NCBI RefSeq assembly: GCF_014395225.1
Contig: NZ_CP060723.1
Location: forward strand, 3,844,001 to 3,908,000
Length of the DNA: 64,000 nucleotides
Direction: 5' to 3'
Source of the DNA: Pedobacter roseus
GTDB taxonomy: Bacteria > Bacteroidota > Bacteroidia > Sphingobacteriales > Sphingobacteriaceae
The notes under the pieces are model-generated. The model had not been told where the DNA came from. It worked only from the letters and a program-made list of their open reading frames with translations, and did no database searches. The translations under genes were made by a program, and so were the position numbers. Shown here one piece after another: positions 16,469 through 24,378 of this stretch (within the stretch, counting starts at the first letter, position 1; each line of letters starts with the position of its first letter).

Positions 16469-18820
16469 ATGGATATGACATCGAACAGAATTAAGGTTGC
16501 CATTTTATTGCTGACCACTTTATTTTGCAGTCGGGTAAAAGCACAATCCGACCGCGATTTATTGGCTTATGCAGATCCGCGCATTGGCACGGCACACAGC
16601 CGCTGGTTTTATTTTACGCCGGGAGCTGTACCCTTTGGAATGGCCAAACCAGCACCATCAACCAATGGATCGTATGGCAATAAAAGTGGTTGGGAAGCGG
16701 TAGGCTACGACCAAAGACATACTTCGATAGAAGGTTTTGCCAATTTTCACGAATTTCAGATCGGAGGAGTAGTTTTTGCCCCATCAGTAGGAAAACTGCA
16801 AACATTAGCCGGAAGTTTAGAACAACCTGAAACAGGTTACCGTTCCACTTTCGATCACCAGGATGAAATAGCCATGCCGGGTTATTATTCGGTATTATTG
16901 AAAGATTACAAGATTAAGGCCGAACTCACTTCGACCAAAAGAGTTGCTTTTCATCGTTACACCTTTCCAAAATCTAAACAGGCCAATGTCATTTTTGATA
17001 TCGGACATCAACAGGGCGAGAGTGGCAAAGTAACCGATGCAAAAGTGTACCTCACTCCGGACGGGAAAATTGAAGGATATGTAATTACACAGCCTGTTTA
17101 TGTTCAGAAATATCAGCCCGGTGCCGACGTAAAAATGTACTTTTCTGTGGTAGCAAGTAAAAAACCCACTGCTTTCGGCACTTTTAGTGGAGAAAACATT
17201 TCAAAGGGCAAAAAAAGTATAAGTGGTAAAGGCGCAGGTTTGTACCTCACTTTTTCCACTGAAGAAAAAGAAAGCATTACCTTAAAAGCAGGTCTCTCCT
17301 ACACTTCAATTGAAAACGCCAGGCTAAATTTAAAGCAGGAAGCAGCTCATCTTTCATTCGACCAGGCCAAAGAACAGGCATTGAATACCTGGGCAAGCTA
17401 CCTTGGCAGAATCAGGGTGACTTCAGAAAACAAACAAGATTTGACCAAATTTTATACAGGCTTATATCATGCATTATCTGGCCGTGGTTTAGCTAGCGAT
17501 GTAAATGGCGCTTATCCCAAAAACGATGGAGGAATCGGGAGAATCCCACTCGATAAAAATAATGTACCCTTACATAACCACTATAATACCGACGCGATTT
17601 GGGGTGCTTTCTGGAATTTAACCCAGCTTTGGGCCATCGCCTATCCCGAATATTATTCGGATTGGGTTAAAAGTCAGTTATTGGTGTATAAAGATTCGGG
17701 CTGGCTGGCAGATGGCATTGCCAATAGCCGCTATGTATCAGGCGTAGGAACAAATTTTGTGAGTTTGGCCATTGCATCGGCCTACAATTCGGGTATTCGT
17801 GATTTTGATGTAAAAACGGGCTACGAAGCAGCCCTCAAAAACGAATTGGAATTTAAAAACCGTCCTTTTGGTGCCGGAAAACCTGATTTGGAAAGGTTTT
17901 TAAAATATGGCTATGTAAATCACCTGGATCAGGGTACCGGATCAGATGAAAACTGGAAGTTTTCGGCTTCGCACACACTCGAATATGCGTTTAGCTGTTA
18001 TGCTGTAGGCCAATGGGCAAAATTATTGAATAAAACAGCAGATTATAACCGTTTAACAACGCTTTCAAATGCATGGAAAACCATTTTTGATCCCACTTCC
18101 AAGTTCATCAGGCCTAAAGATGAGCAGGGGAAATTCATATCCGATTTTAACCCCAAAGCTGCATGGAGAGGTTTTCAGGAAGGAAATGCCTGGCAGTACA
18201 CTTTTTATGTTCCTCAAAACCCGATGGGTTTAATATCGGCCATTGGTAAAGACGATTTTAATAAAAGGCTCGACAGTATCTTCACCGTATCCGAAAAAAA
18301 TAAATTTGGCGGCGGCACCACGATCGATGCTTTTTCTGGGTTGGAGAGCCTGTATAATCATGGCAATCAACCCAATTTACACATTTCGTGGCTGTTCAAT
18401 TATGCAGGAAAACCATCGCTTACCCAAAAATGGGTGAGAAAAATTTTGGATGATTTTTATGGTACTGAAGGCATACATGGTTACGGATATGGGCAGGATG
18501 AAGATCAGGGCCAGCTTGGTGCCTGGTATGTAATGGCATCTATGGGTATTTTTGATGTAAAGGGTTTTAGCGATGCTTCGCCGGAAATCGGGTTATCTGC
18601 CCCGCTTTTTAACACCATCAGGATTAAGGGCAATAAACAATATTTTAGCGGAAAGGATTTCGAAATTGAAACCAAAAATAACAACAAGGATAACAGTTAT
18701 GTGGAGTCATTCTCGCTTAATGGTAATGCACTAAATACTCCTTTTATGAAACTTAAGGATATTCAAAATGGCGGGAAATTGTTGATCCACATGGAGAAAA
18801 CGCCGAAAGATAAGTATTGA
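16469..18820 (+). CDS. GH92 alpha-mannosidase, 783 residues
   Basis: The protein has a signal peptide ending near RVKAQS and should act in the periplasm or at the surface. It begins with the GH92 start pattern YADPRIGTAHSRWF and contains PGAVPFGMAKPAPSTNG, NTDAIWGAFWNLTQLWAI, EGNAWQYTFYVPQNPMGL and GQDEDQGQLGAWYVMASMG. GH92 enzymes are calcium-dependent exo-alpha-mannosidases. The acidic pair Glu678-Asp679 in DEDQGQ sits where the family usually shows a (N)EDCGQ-type motif. The cysteine is replaced by Gln here and in the paralogue at 20670, so the two may form a subgroup of their own. It is 11 bases after the porter gene and probably co-transcribed. Confidence 0.93.
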   Translation: MDMTSNRIKVAILLLTTLFCSRVKAQSDRDLLAYADPRIGTAHSRWFYFTPGAVPFGMAKPAPSTNGSYGNKSGWEAVGYDQRHTSIEGFANFHEFQIGGVVFAPSVGKLQTLAGSLEQPETGYRSTFDHQDEIAMPGYYSVLLKDYKIKAELTSTKRVAFHRYTFPKSKQANVIFDIGHQQGESGKVTDAKVYLTPDGKIEGYVITQPVYVQKYQPGADVKMYFSVVASKKPTAFGTFSGENISKGKKSISGKGAGLYLTFSTEEKESITLKAGLSYTSIENARLNLKQEAAHLSFDQAKEQALNTWASYLGRIRVTSENKQDLTKFYTGLYHALSGRGLASDVNGAYPKNDGGIGRIPLDKNNVPLHNHYNTDAIWGAFWNLTQLWAIAYPEYYSDWVKSQLLVYKDSGWLADGIANSRYVSGVGTNFVSLAIASAYNSGIRDFDVKTGYEAALKNELEFKNRPFGAGKPDLERFLKYGYVNHLDQGTGSDENWKFSASHTLEYAFSCYAVGQWAKLLNKTADYNRLTTLSNAWKTIFDPTSKFIRPKDEQGKFISDFNPKAAWRGFQEGNAWQYTFYVPQNPMGLISAIGKDDFNKRLDSIFTVSEKNKFGGGTTIDAFSGLESLYNHGNQPNLHISWLFNYAGKPSLTQKWVRKILDDFYGTEGIHGYGYGQDEDQGQLGAWYVMASMGIFDVKGFSDASPEIGLSAPLFNTIRIKGNKQYFSGKDFEIETKNNNKDNSYVESFSLNGNALNTPFMKLKDIQNGGKLLIHMEKTPKDKY

Positions 18821-18878
18821 TGAGTAAAATAATGGGAATCAGACCATTCCATTTATTCTGTCATTCTCAGAGATTTGT

Positions 18879-18974
18879 CGTCATTCCCGCGCAGGCGGAA
18901 ATCTTAAAGCTAACAAAAGGCACAATGCATTAAGATTCCCAATCGACCCGATAGCTATCGGGTTGGGAATGACG
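18879..18974. repeat. GTCATTCCC palindromic repeat, copy C (inverted)
   Basis: This copy is opposite in orientation to copies A and B. It starts with CGTCATTCCCGCGCAGG and ends GGGAATGACG, and carries an inserted perfect palindrome CCCGATAGCTATCGGG. It separates the convergent genes at 16469 and 19100. Confidence 0.85.
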
Positions 18975-19099
18975 ATCTCCCGAATTATTTTTCGCTGGTT
19001 TATCCATAAAAAAGGGCAATAAACCTATCGTTTATTACCCCATCTTATTATTATATGTGTGTTTATTGTGTAACTCAAAAACCGAATTTCAACCGTACT

Positions 19100-20392
19100 T
19101 TACTTCTTCTTCTCCAGCTCACGAATAGCCGTCCACAATACGCCGGCTTCGCCTCTAAAACTTGAAGAACCTTTTGGTTGATTATCGGGTGTGTACCATT
19201 CGTAAAAACCATTATTACTGATTACCCTGGCCAACATCGGATCCAGTGCTTCCTTCGCTTCTGCCAATAAATTATATCTTATAAGCTGGGTAACCATCCT
19301 ACCCCCAAACCAGGTCCAATCGCCTCCATTTTGGTAAGAATATGGCCCCATTACCTTATTTTGGAAGGTACCTGCCGGATAAACCGGGTAAAGTGTAAGG
19401 CCGATAGTTGCTGCATGGGCATCTTTAACATTTTGCTGCATCTTTTGATAAGCTTCCTTTACCTGTTTTTTGGTTAACAGGCCAGCTTCAATAGCAACTG
19501 CCGTACCACCATGATAATATACTTTTGATTCGTCAAACGATGCCGGAAAAGGGGAACCATTTAAATAAACATGCGGAATATATTTCTGTGCCTGATCATC
19601 CCAAAGATATTTGTTGATATTTTGACGCACATTCTTGTAAATCCCTTTCCATTTACGGGTTTGATCAGTATTTAAATCTCCAACAGCTATAAAATCTTCT
19701 ATAGCAATTAAAAACATGGCATTATCGTAAATATCAATTGCCCGGTGAGTATTTTCATCTATCACCACTCCCCAGCCCTGTTCTGGTTGTACATCGCCCC
19801 AATCGGCAGTGGTTGCTCCCCAGATTAGGCCATATTTCTCATTAAACCGTTCCTTCATCAGAAAATCCATCGCCCTTTCCATCTGGTTTTTAACCGTTAA
19901 ACCTGCAACTTTATCGTTTAAAATGGTTTTATCCCCTGTAATGCGGATATATTTTGCAATCGCCTGAATTAATGAGGTCTCCTGATCGGTTTCTACCGTA
20001 TTTTTATGACCAAGAAATCCGGGAACCAGATCAGATTTGTAAAATTTGCCTTCAGTACCTGCTTTTTCTGAAGGAATGTAACCATCCAAAATGGATCCAT
20101 CAGGCTGCTGAAACTGAAAAAATGTGATCAGGTGTTTTCTGATCTGCGATTTATCGTTCACCTTACAGCTGAGCTCGATAAAGGTATTTAAATCCCTTAT
20201 CCAAACTTCTCCATAACCATCACCAGCGGTAAAACCTTTTTTGATCAGTTCTTCAGCCATGGTTTTAACCTTGTTCATCACCTCTGGCTGAACATTTTTC
20301 TGCTCTTTTGCGGTCAACCCGGTTTCTTGCGCCGAAGATATCCCTCGGGAACCAAGTACGATCAGTGCTGCTAATGCTATATTTTTATTCAT
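19100..20392 (-). CDS. exported six-hairpin glycoside hydrolase-like protein
   Basis: A signal peptide ends near ISSAQE. The 430-residue protein looks like an (alpha/alpha)6-barrel glycosidase: EVWIRDLNTFIEL (Asp67), VETDQETSLIQAIAKYI, GLIWGATTADWGD, NGGDWTWFGGRMVTQLIRY and EAGVLW near the end. I cannot assign a GH family with certainty; GH125, trehalase-like and mannosylglycerate-hydrolase-like groups share this architecture. It is divergent from the GH92 gene at 20670, and its promoter has the same layout and operator, so it is almost certainly controlled with the mannosidases and may remove a residue that GH92 cannot. Confidence 0.7.
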   Translation of the reverse strand: MNKNIALAALIVLGSRGISSAQETGLTAKEQKNVQPEVMNKVKTMAEELIKKGFTAGDGYGEVWIRDLNTFIELSCKVNDKSQIRKHLITFFQFQQPDGSILDGYIPSEKAGTEGKFYKSDLVPGFLGHKNTVETDQETSLIQAIAKYIRITGDKTILNDKVAGLTVKNQMERAMDFLMKERFNEKYGLIWGATTADWGDVQPEQGWGVVIDENTHRAIDIYDNAMFLIAIEDFIAVGDLNTDQTRKWKGIYKNVRQNINKYLWDDQAQKYIPHVYLNGSPFPASFDESKVYYHGGTAVAIEAGLLTKKQVKEAYQKMQQNVKDAHAATIGLTLYPVYPAGTFQNKVMGPYSYQNGGDWTWFGGRMVTQLIRYNLLAEAKEALDPMLARVISNNGFYEWYTPDNQPKGSSSFRGEAGVLWTAIRELEKKK

Positions 20393-20410
20393 GTGGCTTT
20401 AACAAATTTA

Positions 20411-20447
20411 TATGTACAAACATATACACATTAATCTAATTTACAAA
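20411..20447 (-). promoter_or_regulatory. promoter of the six-hairpin gene with GntR operator
   Basis: On the minus strand TTTG (20444-20447), 19 bases, and TATGTTTG (20417-20424) form a full Bacteroidota promoter. The palindrome TATGT-ACAA-ACATA (20411-20424) contains the whole -7 element, so binding there should block transcription. Confidence 0.75.
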
Positions 20448-20573
20448 TATTTCTCAATAAATATTTATTCATCCATGGAGATACCTAATCAGGGAGGATA
20501 AATTACCTTTTATCCGTAATATATAACTGGCTAAAAGCATTTTAAAGCCATTTTTATTTTAACCATTTTAAAT

Positions 20574-20610
20574 TTTGATCTTAACTTATAGCAAGCTATG
20601 TTTGTACATA
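20574..20610 (+). promoter_or_regulatory. promoter of the large GH92 gene with GntR operator
   Basis: TTTG (20574-20577), 19 bases, and TATGTTTG (20597-20604) form the promoter. The palindrome TATGT-TTGT-ACATA occupies 20597-20610. The arrangement mirrors the divergent promoter at 20411-20447, base for base in spacing. Confidence 0.75.
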
Positions 20611-20669
20611 CATAATCAATTTATTTTAAAGAGCGTAGATCAATTATAAGTCCTATCAGATCAATCAAG

Positions 20670-23600
20670 ATGAAAAATTTTAAAGTGTTACTCAAATTTT
20701 TATTATCACTAACCCTCCTCACCATAATTTTTCCCGCTTTAAGTATTGCCCAAAGTCATACCGTTTGGAAAATAGGAGAAAAAGACAATAAATCAGATGG
20801 TTTTGCACTGGCTCCAGGCAATTATCAACAATTTTTAGCGAACGATTTTGGCTGGGAAGACCGTTATTACCTGATCGGAAAATCGACCCCTGCTATTGAT
20901 TGGCCTTATGTGTTGCCGGGTACTGCTGATGGCTGGGGAGGCACAGGCCCTACCTCGGGCATCCGTTCGCACCAGTTAAACATCCTTTTTGATTTAAAAC
21001 CATTTAAGACTACAGAAAAATTTCAGTTGATTACCGATGTTTTGGCGTATAACGGCAGAAAACCGCCCCTATTTAAAGTAACCGTTAATGGAAAAGATTT
21101 TAAATTCCGTTTTTCTGAAAATGAAAAAACCAGCGGAATTAACGGAAATACGAATGATATAAAGGCAGAACCTTACAAAATCGACATTCCGCCAGGTTTG
21201 CTTCATGCAGGAGGTAATACGGTAACATTTACCATACTGGAAGGTTCGTGGCTGGTGTTTGATGATGTTAGGCTGGAAGGACCGGCAGAAATCCATGCTT
21301 TAGCATCGAAGGATTTATATATCAGGAATGTAAAAGCGGCAGATTACACCCTCTCCAAAAATGGAAAGAAGGTACAGCCATTGCTGGTAGATATTGAACA
21401 TTTAGCCAATCACCCCACAGTTTCCATAAAAATTAATGGAAAAAATGTATTAAGCAGCCAGATCGATACCGGCCGATATATATTGGAAGCGCCAATGCCT
21501 ATAGCTAAAAAACGGGAGAAGGCCACCTGGCAGGTCATATCGGATGGAAAAACGATTGCAGCGGGAGCGGTATTGGTTTCTGATCAACCCTTAAAAACCA
21601 GCGCTGGTTATGCCGATACCAAAATTGGTACTGCACACTCCAGGTGGATGATTGCCCCTGGTCCATGGATGCCTTTTAGTATGGTTAAGCTAAGTCCCGA
21701 CAACCAGAATCCAGGCTGGATGGCCGGCTATGATCCAACGATAGAAAGTATAGGTACTTTTAGCCATATTCACGAATGGACCATGGCTGGTTTAGGAATG
21801 ATGCCGGTAAATGGTGAAATTAAATACCAGATCGGATCACAGGAGAAGCAAAATGATGGTTACCGGTCAAACATTGATAAAAACAGTGAGGAAGCTCCTA
21901 TCGGCTATTATAAGGTGATGCTCAAAAAATATGGTATCAAAGCAGAACTGACCTCGACAACCAGGTGCGGCTTTCAACGTTATACTTTCCCCAGATCAAA
22001 AGATGGAAGGGTAATGATCGACCTAAAGGTGCCTGCAGAATACGATTATAAGATTAAAGGCTTTCAGATCACCAAGGTGGATAAGCGCCGGATTGAAGGT
22101 TACAGCGTACAACAGACTGCAAATGCATGGTCTGGCGGAGTAGATCAGGATTATACGATTAATTTTGTCATCGAATTTGACAAGGACATCAAAAAAATTG
22201 GTGGGTGGATTAATGGTAAAGCTCAATCAGGAAGCAGCATAAGAGGTGCAGCTGTTGATAATGCCGGCATGTATGCAGAATTTGACACGAAAGAAAATAA
22301 TGTGCTACAGGCCCGCTCGGGCATATCGTTAGTGAGTATCGAAGGTGCCGCCCGTAACCTTAAGGAAGAAGTAGAACAGCCTTTCGGCTGGAAATTTGAT
22401 GCGGTACGCGCTGCGAATATCAGTACCTGGAATAAGTTGATGGATAGAGTGGCTATTTCTTCAGACGATAGCCGTGAGAAAACAAGGTTTTACAATAACA
22501 TGTACCGTGCATTGTGTAGCCGAAATACCTGGAGCGATACGGATGGCTCCTGGATTGATGCAACCGAGCAAAAAAGAAAATTTGCCAATGTTGAAGATGT
22601 GGCTTTGGGCTGCGATGCCTTTTGGAATACCTTCTGGAATTTAAACCAGTTCTGGAACCTGGTTACGCCCGAATGGTCATCCAAATGGGTTAAATCGCAA
22701 CTGGCCATGTACGATGCAAATGGATACCTGGCAAAAGGGCCTGCCGGAATGGAATATATCCCGGTGATGGTCGCCGAGCACGAAATCCCGCTTATAGTTG
22801 GTGCTTACCAAATGGGAATCCGCGATTATGATGCCCAAAAAGCTTTTTCGGCTGTGTACAAAATGCAGACCCAACCGGCCGCAGCAGTTGGTAAAGGACG
22901 GGCAGGAAATGAAGATTTATTGCCTTACCTGGAGCATAAATATGTGCCTTATGATAAGGGGCGGTTTAGCAATAGTTTAGAATATAGTTATGATGACTGG
23001 ACCGTAAGTCAGTTTGCAAAAGCGTTAGGAAAAAATAAGGAATATAAAGAATTTGCAGATAGGGGCAATTGGTGGAAAAATGTAATTGATACTGCCTCTG
23101 GTTTTGCCCGCATGAAAAAATCAGACGGAACCTGGTTTCCAAATTTTGATCCTTTTAAATCAGGTGCAAACGAACATTATGTAGAAGGAAACGCCTGGCA
23201 GCTTACTTTTTTTGTCCCGCAGGATATTCGCGGACTTGCCAATATCATCGGAAAGAAAAAATTTACCGACAGACTGGAATGGGGTTTTAATGAGAGTTAT
23301 AAATGGCGTTTTAATGCTCCAAATGATGCCTACTGGGATTATCCGATTATGCAGGGCAACCAGCAATCGATGCATTTTGCGTTTCTTTTCAATTTTGTAC
23401 AAAAGCCATGGCTCACCCAAAAATGGAGCAGGGCGATTATCGACAGGTATTATGGTTTTGACATTGCCAATGCCTATTTAGGCGATGAAGATCAGGGACA
23501 GATGAGCGCCTGGTTTATGATGGCATCTTTGGGTCTGTTTCAAACCGATGGCGGTTGCAGCACCGATCCGCAATACGAAATCGGAAGTCCTTTATTCAGC

Positions 23601-23816
23601 AAAGTGGTAATTGATCTTGGTAATCAATATGGCAGGGAGAAATCGTTTACCATCGAGGCCAAAAACACCTCAAGGGTGAATAAATATATCCAAAGTGCAA
23701 CGCTTAACGGTAAAGTGCTAAATAGTTTTTCTTTTTCCAGTTCCGAATTATTAAAAGGTGGTAACCTGATGTTGATTATGGGCAATAAACCAAATTATAG
23801 CTGGGGCATTAATTAG
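20670..23816 (+). CDS. large GH92 alpha-mannosidase with N-terminal beta-sandwich domain
   Basis: A signal peptide ends near LSIAQS. Residues about 30-205 form a beta-rich domain (VWKIGEKDNKSDGF, FGWEDRYYLIG, GNTVTFTILEGSWLVFDDV) like the galactose-binding-type modules of polysaccharide lyase 4 proteins, so it may bind carbohydrate. The GH92 catalytic part starts at YADTKIGTAHSRW and includes SHIHEWTMAGLGMMPVNG, CDAFWNTFWNLNQFWNLV, VEGNAWQLTFFVPQD and GDEDQGQMSAWFMMASLGLF (Glu940, Asp941). It should release mannose from alpha-mannosides outside the cytoplasm. At 1048 residues it is longer than usual because of the extra module. It is paralogous to the enzyme at 16469. Confidence 0.92.
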   Translation: MKNFKVLLKFLLSLTLLTIIFPALSIAQSHTVWKIGEKDNKSDGFALAPGNYQQFLANDFGWEDRYYLIGKSTPAIDWPYVLPGTADGWGGTGPTSGIRSHQLNILFDLKPFKTTEKFQLITDVLAYNGRKPPLFKVTVNGKDFKFRFSENEKTSGINGNTNDIKAEPYKIDIPPGLLHAGGNTVTFTILEGSWLVFDDVRLEGPAEIHALASKDLYIRNVKAADYTLSKNGKKVQPLLVDIEHLANHPTVSIKINGKNVLSSQIDTGRYILEAPMPIAKKREKATWQVISDGKTIAAGAVLVSDQPLKTSAGYADTKIGTAHSRWMIAPGPWMPFSMVKLSPDNQNPGWMAGYDPTIESIGTFSHIHEWTMAGLGMMPVNGEIKYQIGSQEKQNDGYRSNIDKNSEEAPIGYYKVMLKKYGIKAELTSTTRCGFQRYTFPRSKDGRVMIDLKVPAEYDYKIKGFQITKVDKRRIEGYSVQQTANAWSGGVDQDYTINFVIEFDKDIKKIGGWINGKAQSGSSIRGAAVDNAGMYAEFDTKENNVLQARSGISLVSIEGAARNLKEEVEQPFGWKFDAVRAANISTWNKLMDRVAISSDDSREKTRFYNNMYRALCSRNTWSDTDGSWIDATEQKRKFANVEDVALGCDAFWNTFWNLNQFWNLVTPEWSSKWVKSQLAMYDANGYLAKGPAGMEYIPVMVAEHEIPLIVGAYQMGIRDYDAQKAFSAVYKMQTQPAAAVGKGRAGNEDLLPYLEHKYVPYDKGRFSNSLEYSYDDWTVSQFAKALGKNKEYKEFADRGNWWKNVIDTASGFARMKKSDGTWFPNFDPFKSGANEHYVEGNAWQLTFFVPQDIRGLANIIGKKKFTDRLEWGFNESYKWRFNAPNDAYWDYPIMQGNQQSMHFAFLFNFVQKPWLTQKWSRAIIDRYYGFDIANAYLGDEDQGQMSAWFMMASLGLFQTDGGCSTDPQYEIGSPLFSKVVIDLGNQYGREKSFTIEAKNTSRVNKYIQSATLNGKVLNSFSFSSSELLKGGNLMLIMGNKPNYSWGIN

Positions 23817-23842
23817 TAAGTTTTTTCAGCAGATTTTTCGTG

Positions 23843-23867
23843 GTGTCAGATGTTACCCATCTGACAC
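23843..23867 (+). terminator. hairpin after the large GH92 gene
   Basis: A perfect 10-bp stem (GTGTCAGATG with CATCTGACAC) surrounds a 5-base loop. The tail TATTTCTT is only weakly T-rich, so this may be a terminator or a stabilising repeat hairpin. Confidence 0.5.
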
Positions 23868-23937
23868 TATTTCTTAACAGGTAAGTTTTTTATCGGAACT
23901 GAGAGTTATCACGCCATAGCTACCACCATTTTGGTTG

Positions 23938-24129
23938 ACCACCTAAGTCACCTTCGCACAGCTGAGCGAACTTTGTAATTTTGGATGGTTATTTTTGTTG
24001 TTATCGTGAATACAGTCAATAGATGTATCATCATTTCGACCGCAGTGGAGAAATCTTTGAACCTGGTTTAAGCCCCTCCCCTTTTAAAAAATCTCTCCAT
24101 TTCACTTCGCTTCAGTAGAGATGACGATT
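23938..24129. repeat. two dispersed repeat remnants in the GH92-susC2 gap
   Basis: Bases 23938-23960 read ACCACCTAAGTCACCTTCGC, which recurs in the inverted repeat at 37691-37770. Bases 24030-24129 form an imperfect inverted repeat from TCATTTCGACCGCAGTGG to TCAGTAGAGATGACGA. The remaining parts of the 562-base gap hold only the hairpin at 23843 and the putative promoter at 24273. Confidence 0.6.
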
Positions 24130-24272
24130 CATTAAACCTAACCCGTGCATTTGAAATAGGCAAAATCTTCCGTGTTTTCAGTGCCTCCATGGCTAAAATT
24201 ATTGTCGTTATCCATTTCTGCTTCAGTCGATAAACCGTTACTAAAAAATATTTTAAAATAATTCATTTTCCT

Positions 24273-24303
24273 TGTAGGCAATTTGTATAAGTAAAACGCT
24301 CTT
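24273..24303 (+). promoter_or_regulatory. putative ECF-type promoter for susC2
   Basis: TGTAGGCAATTTG at 24273-24285 is followed by CGCTCTT at 24297-24303. The site before the ROK kinase has the same first block and a matching GnTCTT at the same distance. The susC2 start is 76 bases downstream. That the sigma factor at 10189 uses it is inference. Confidence 0.45.
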
Positions 24304-24378
24304 AACTATAAAACCTGACGGACGGAACTCCTGAAGGCGGCAAACAATTAACCAAATACTTATTCAAAATTATTCATA

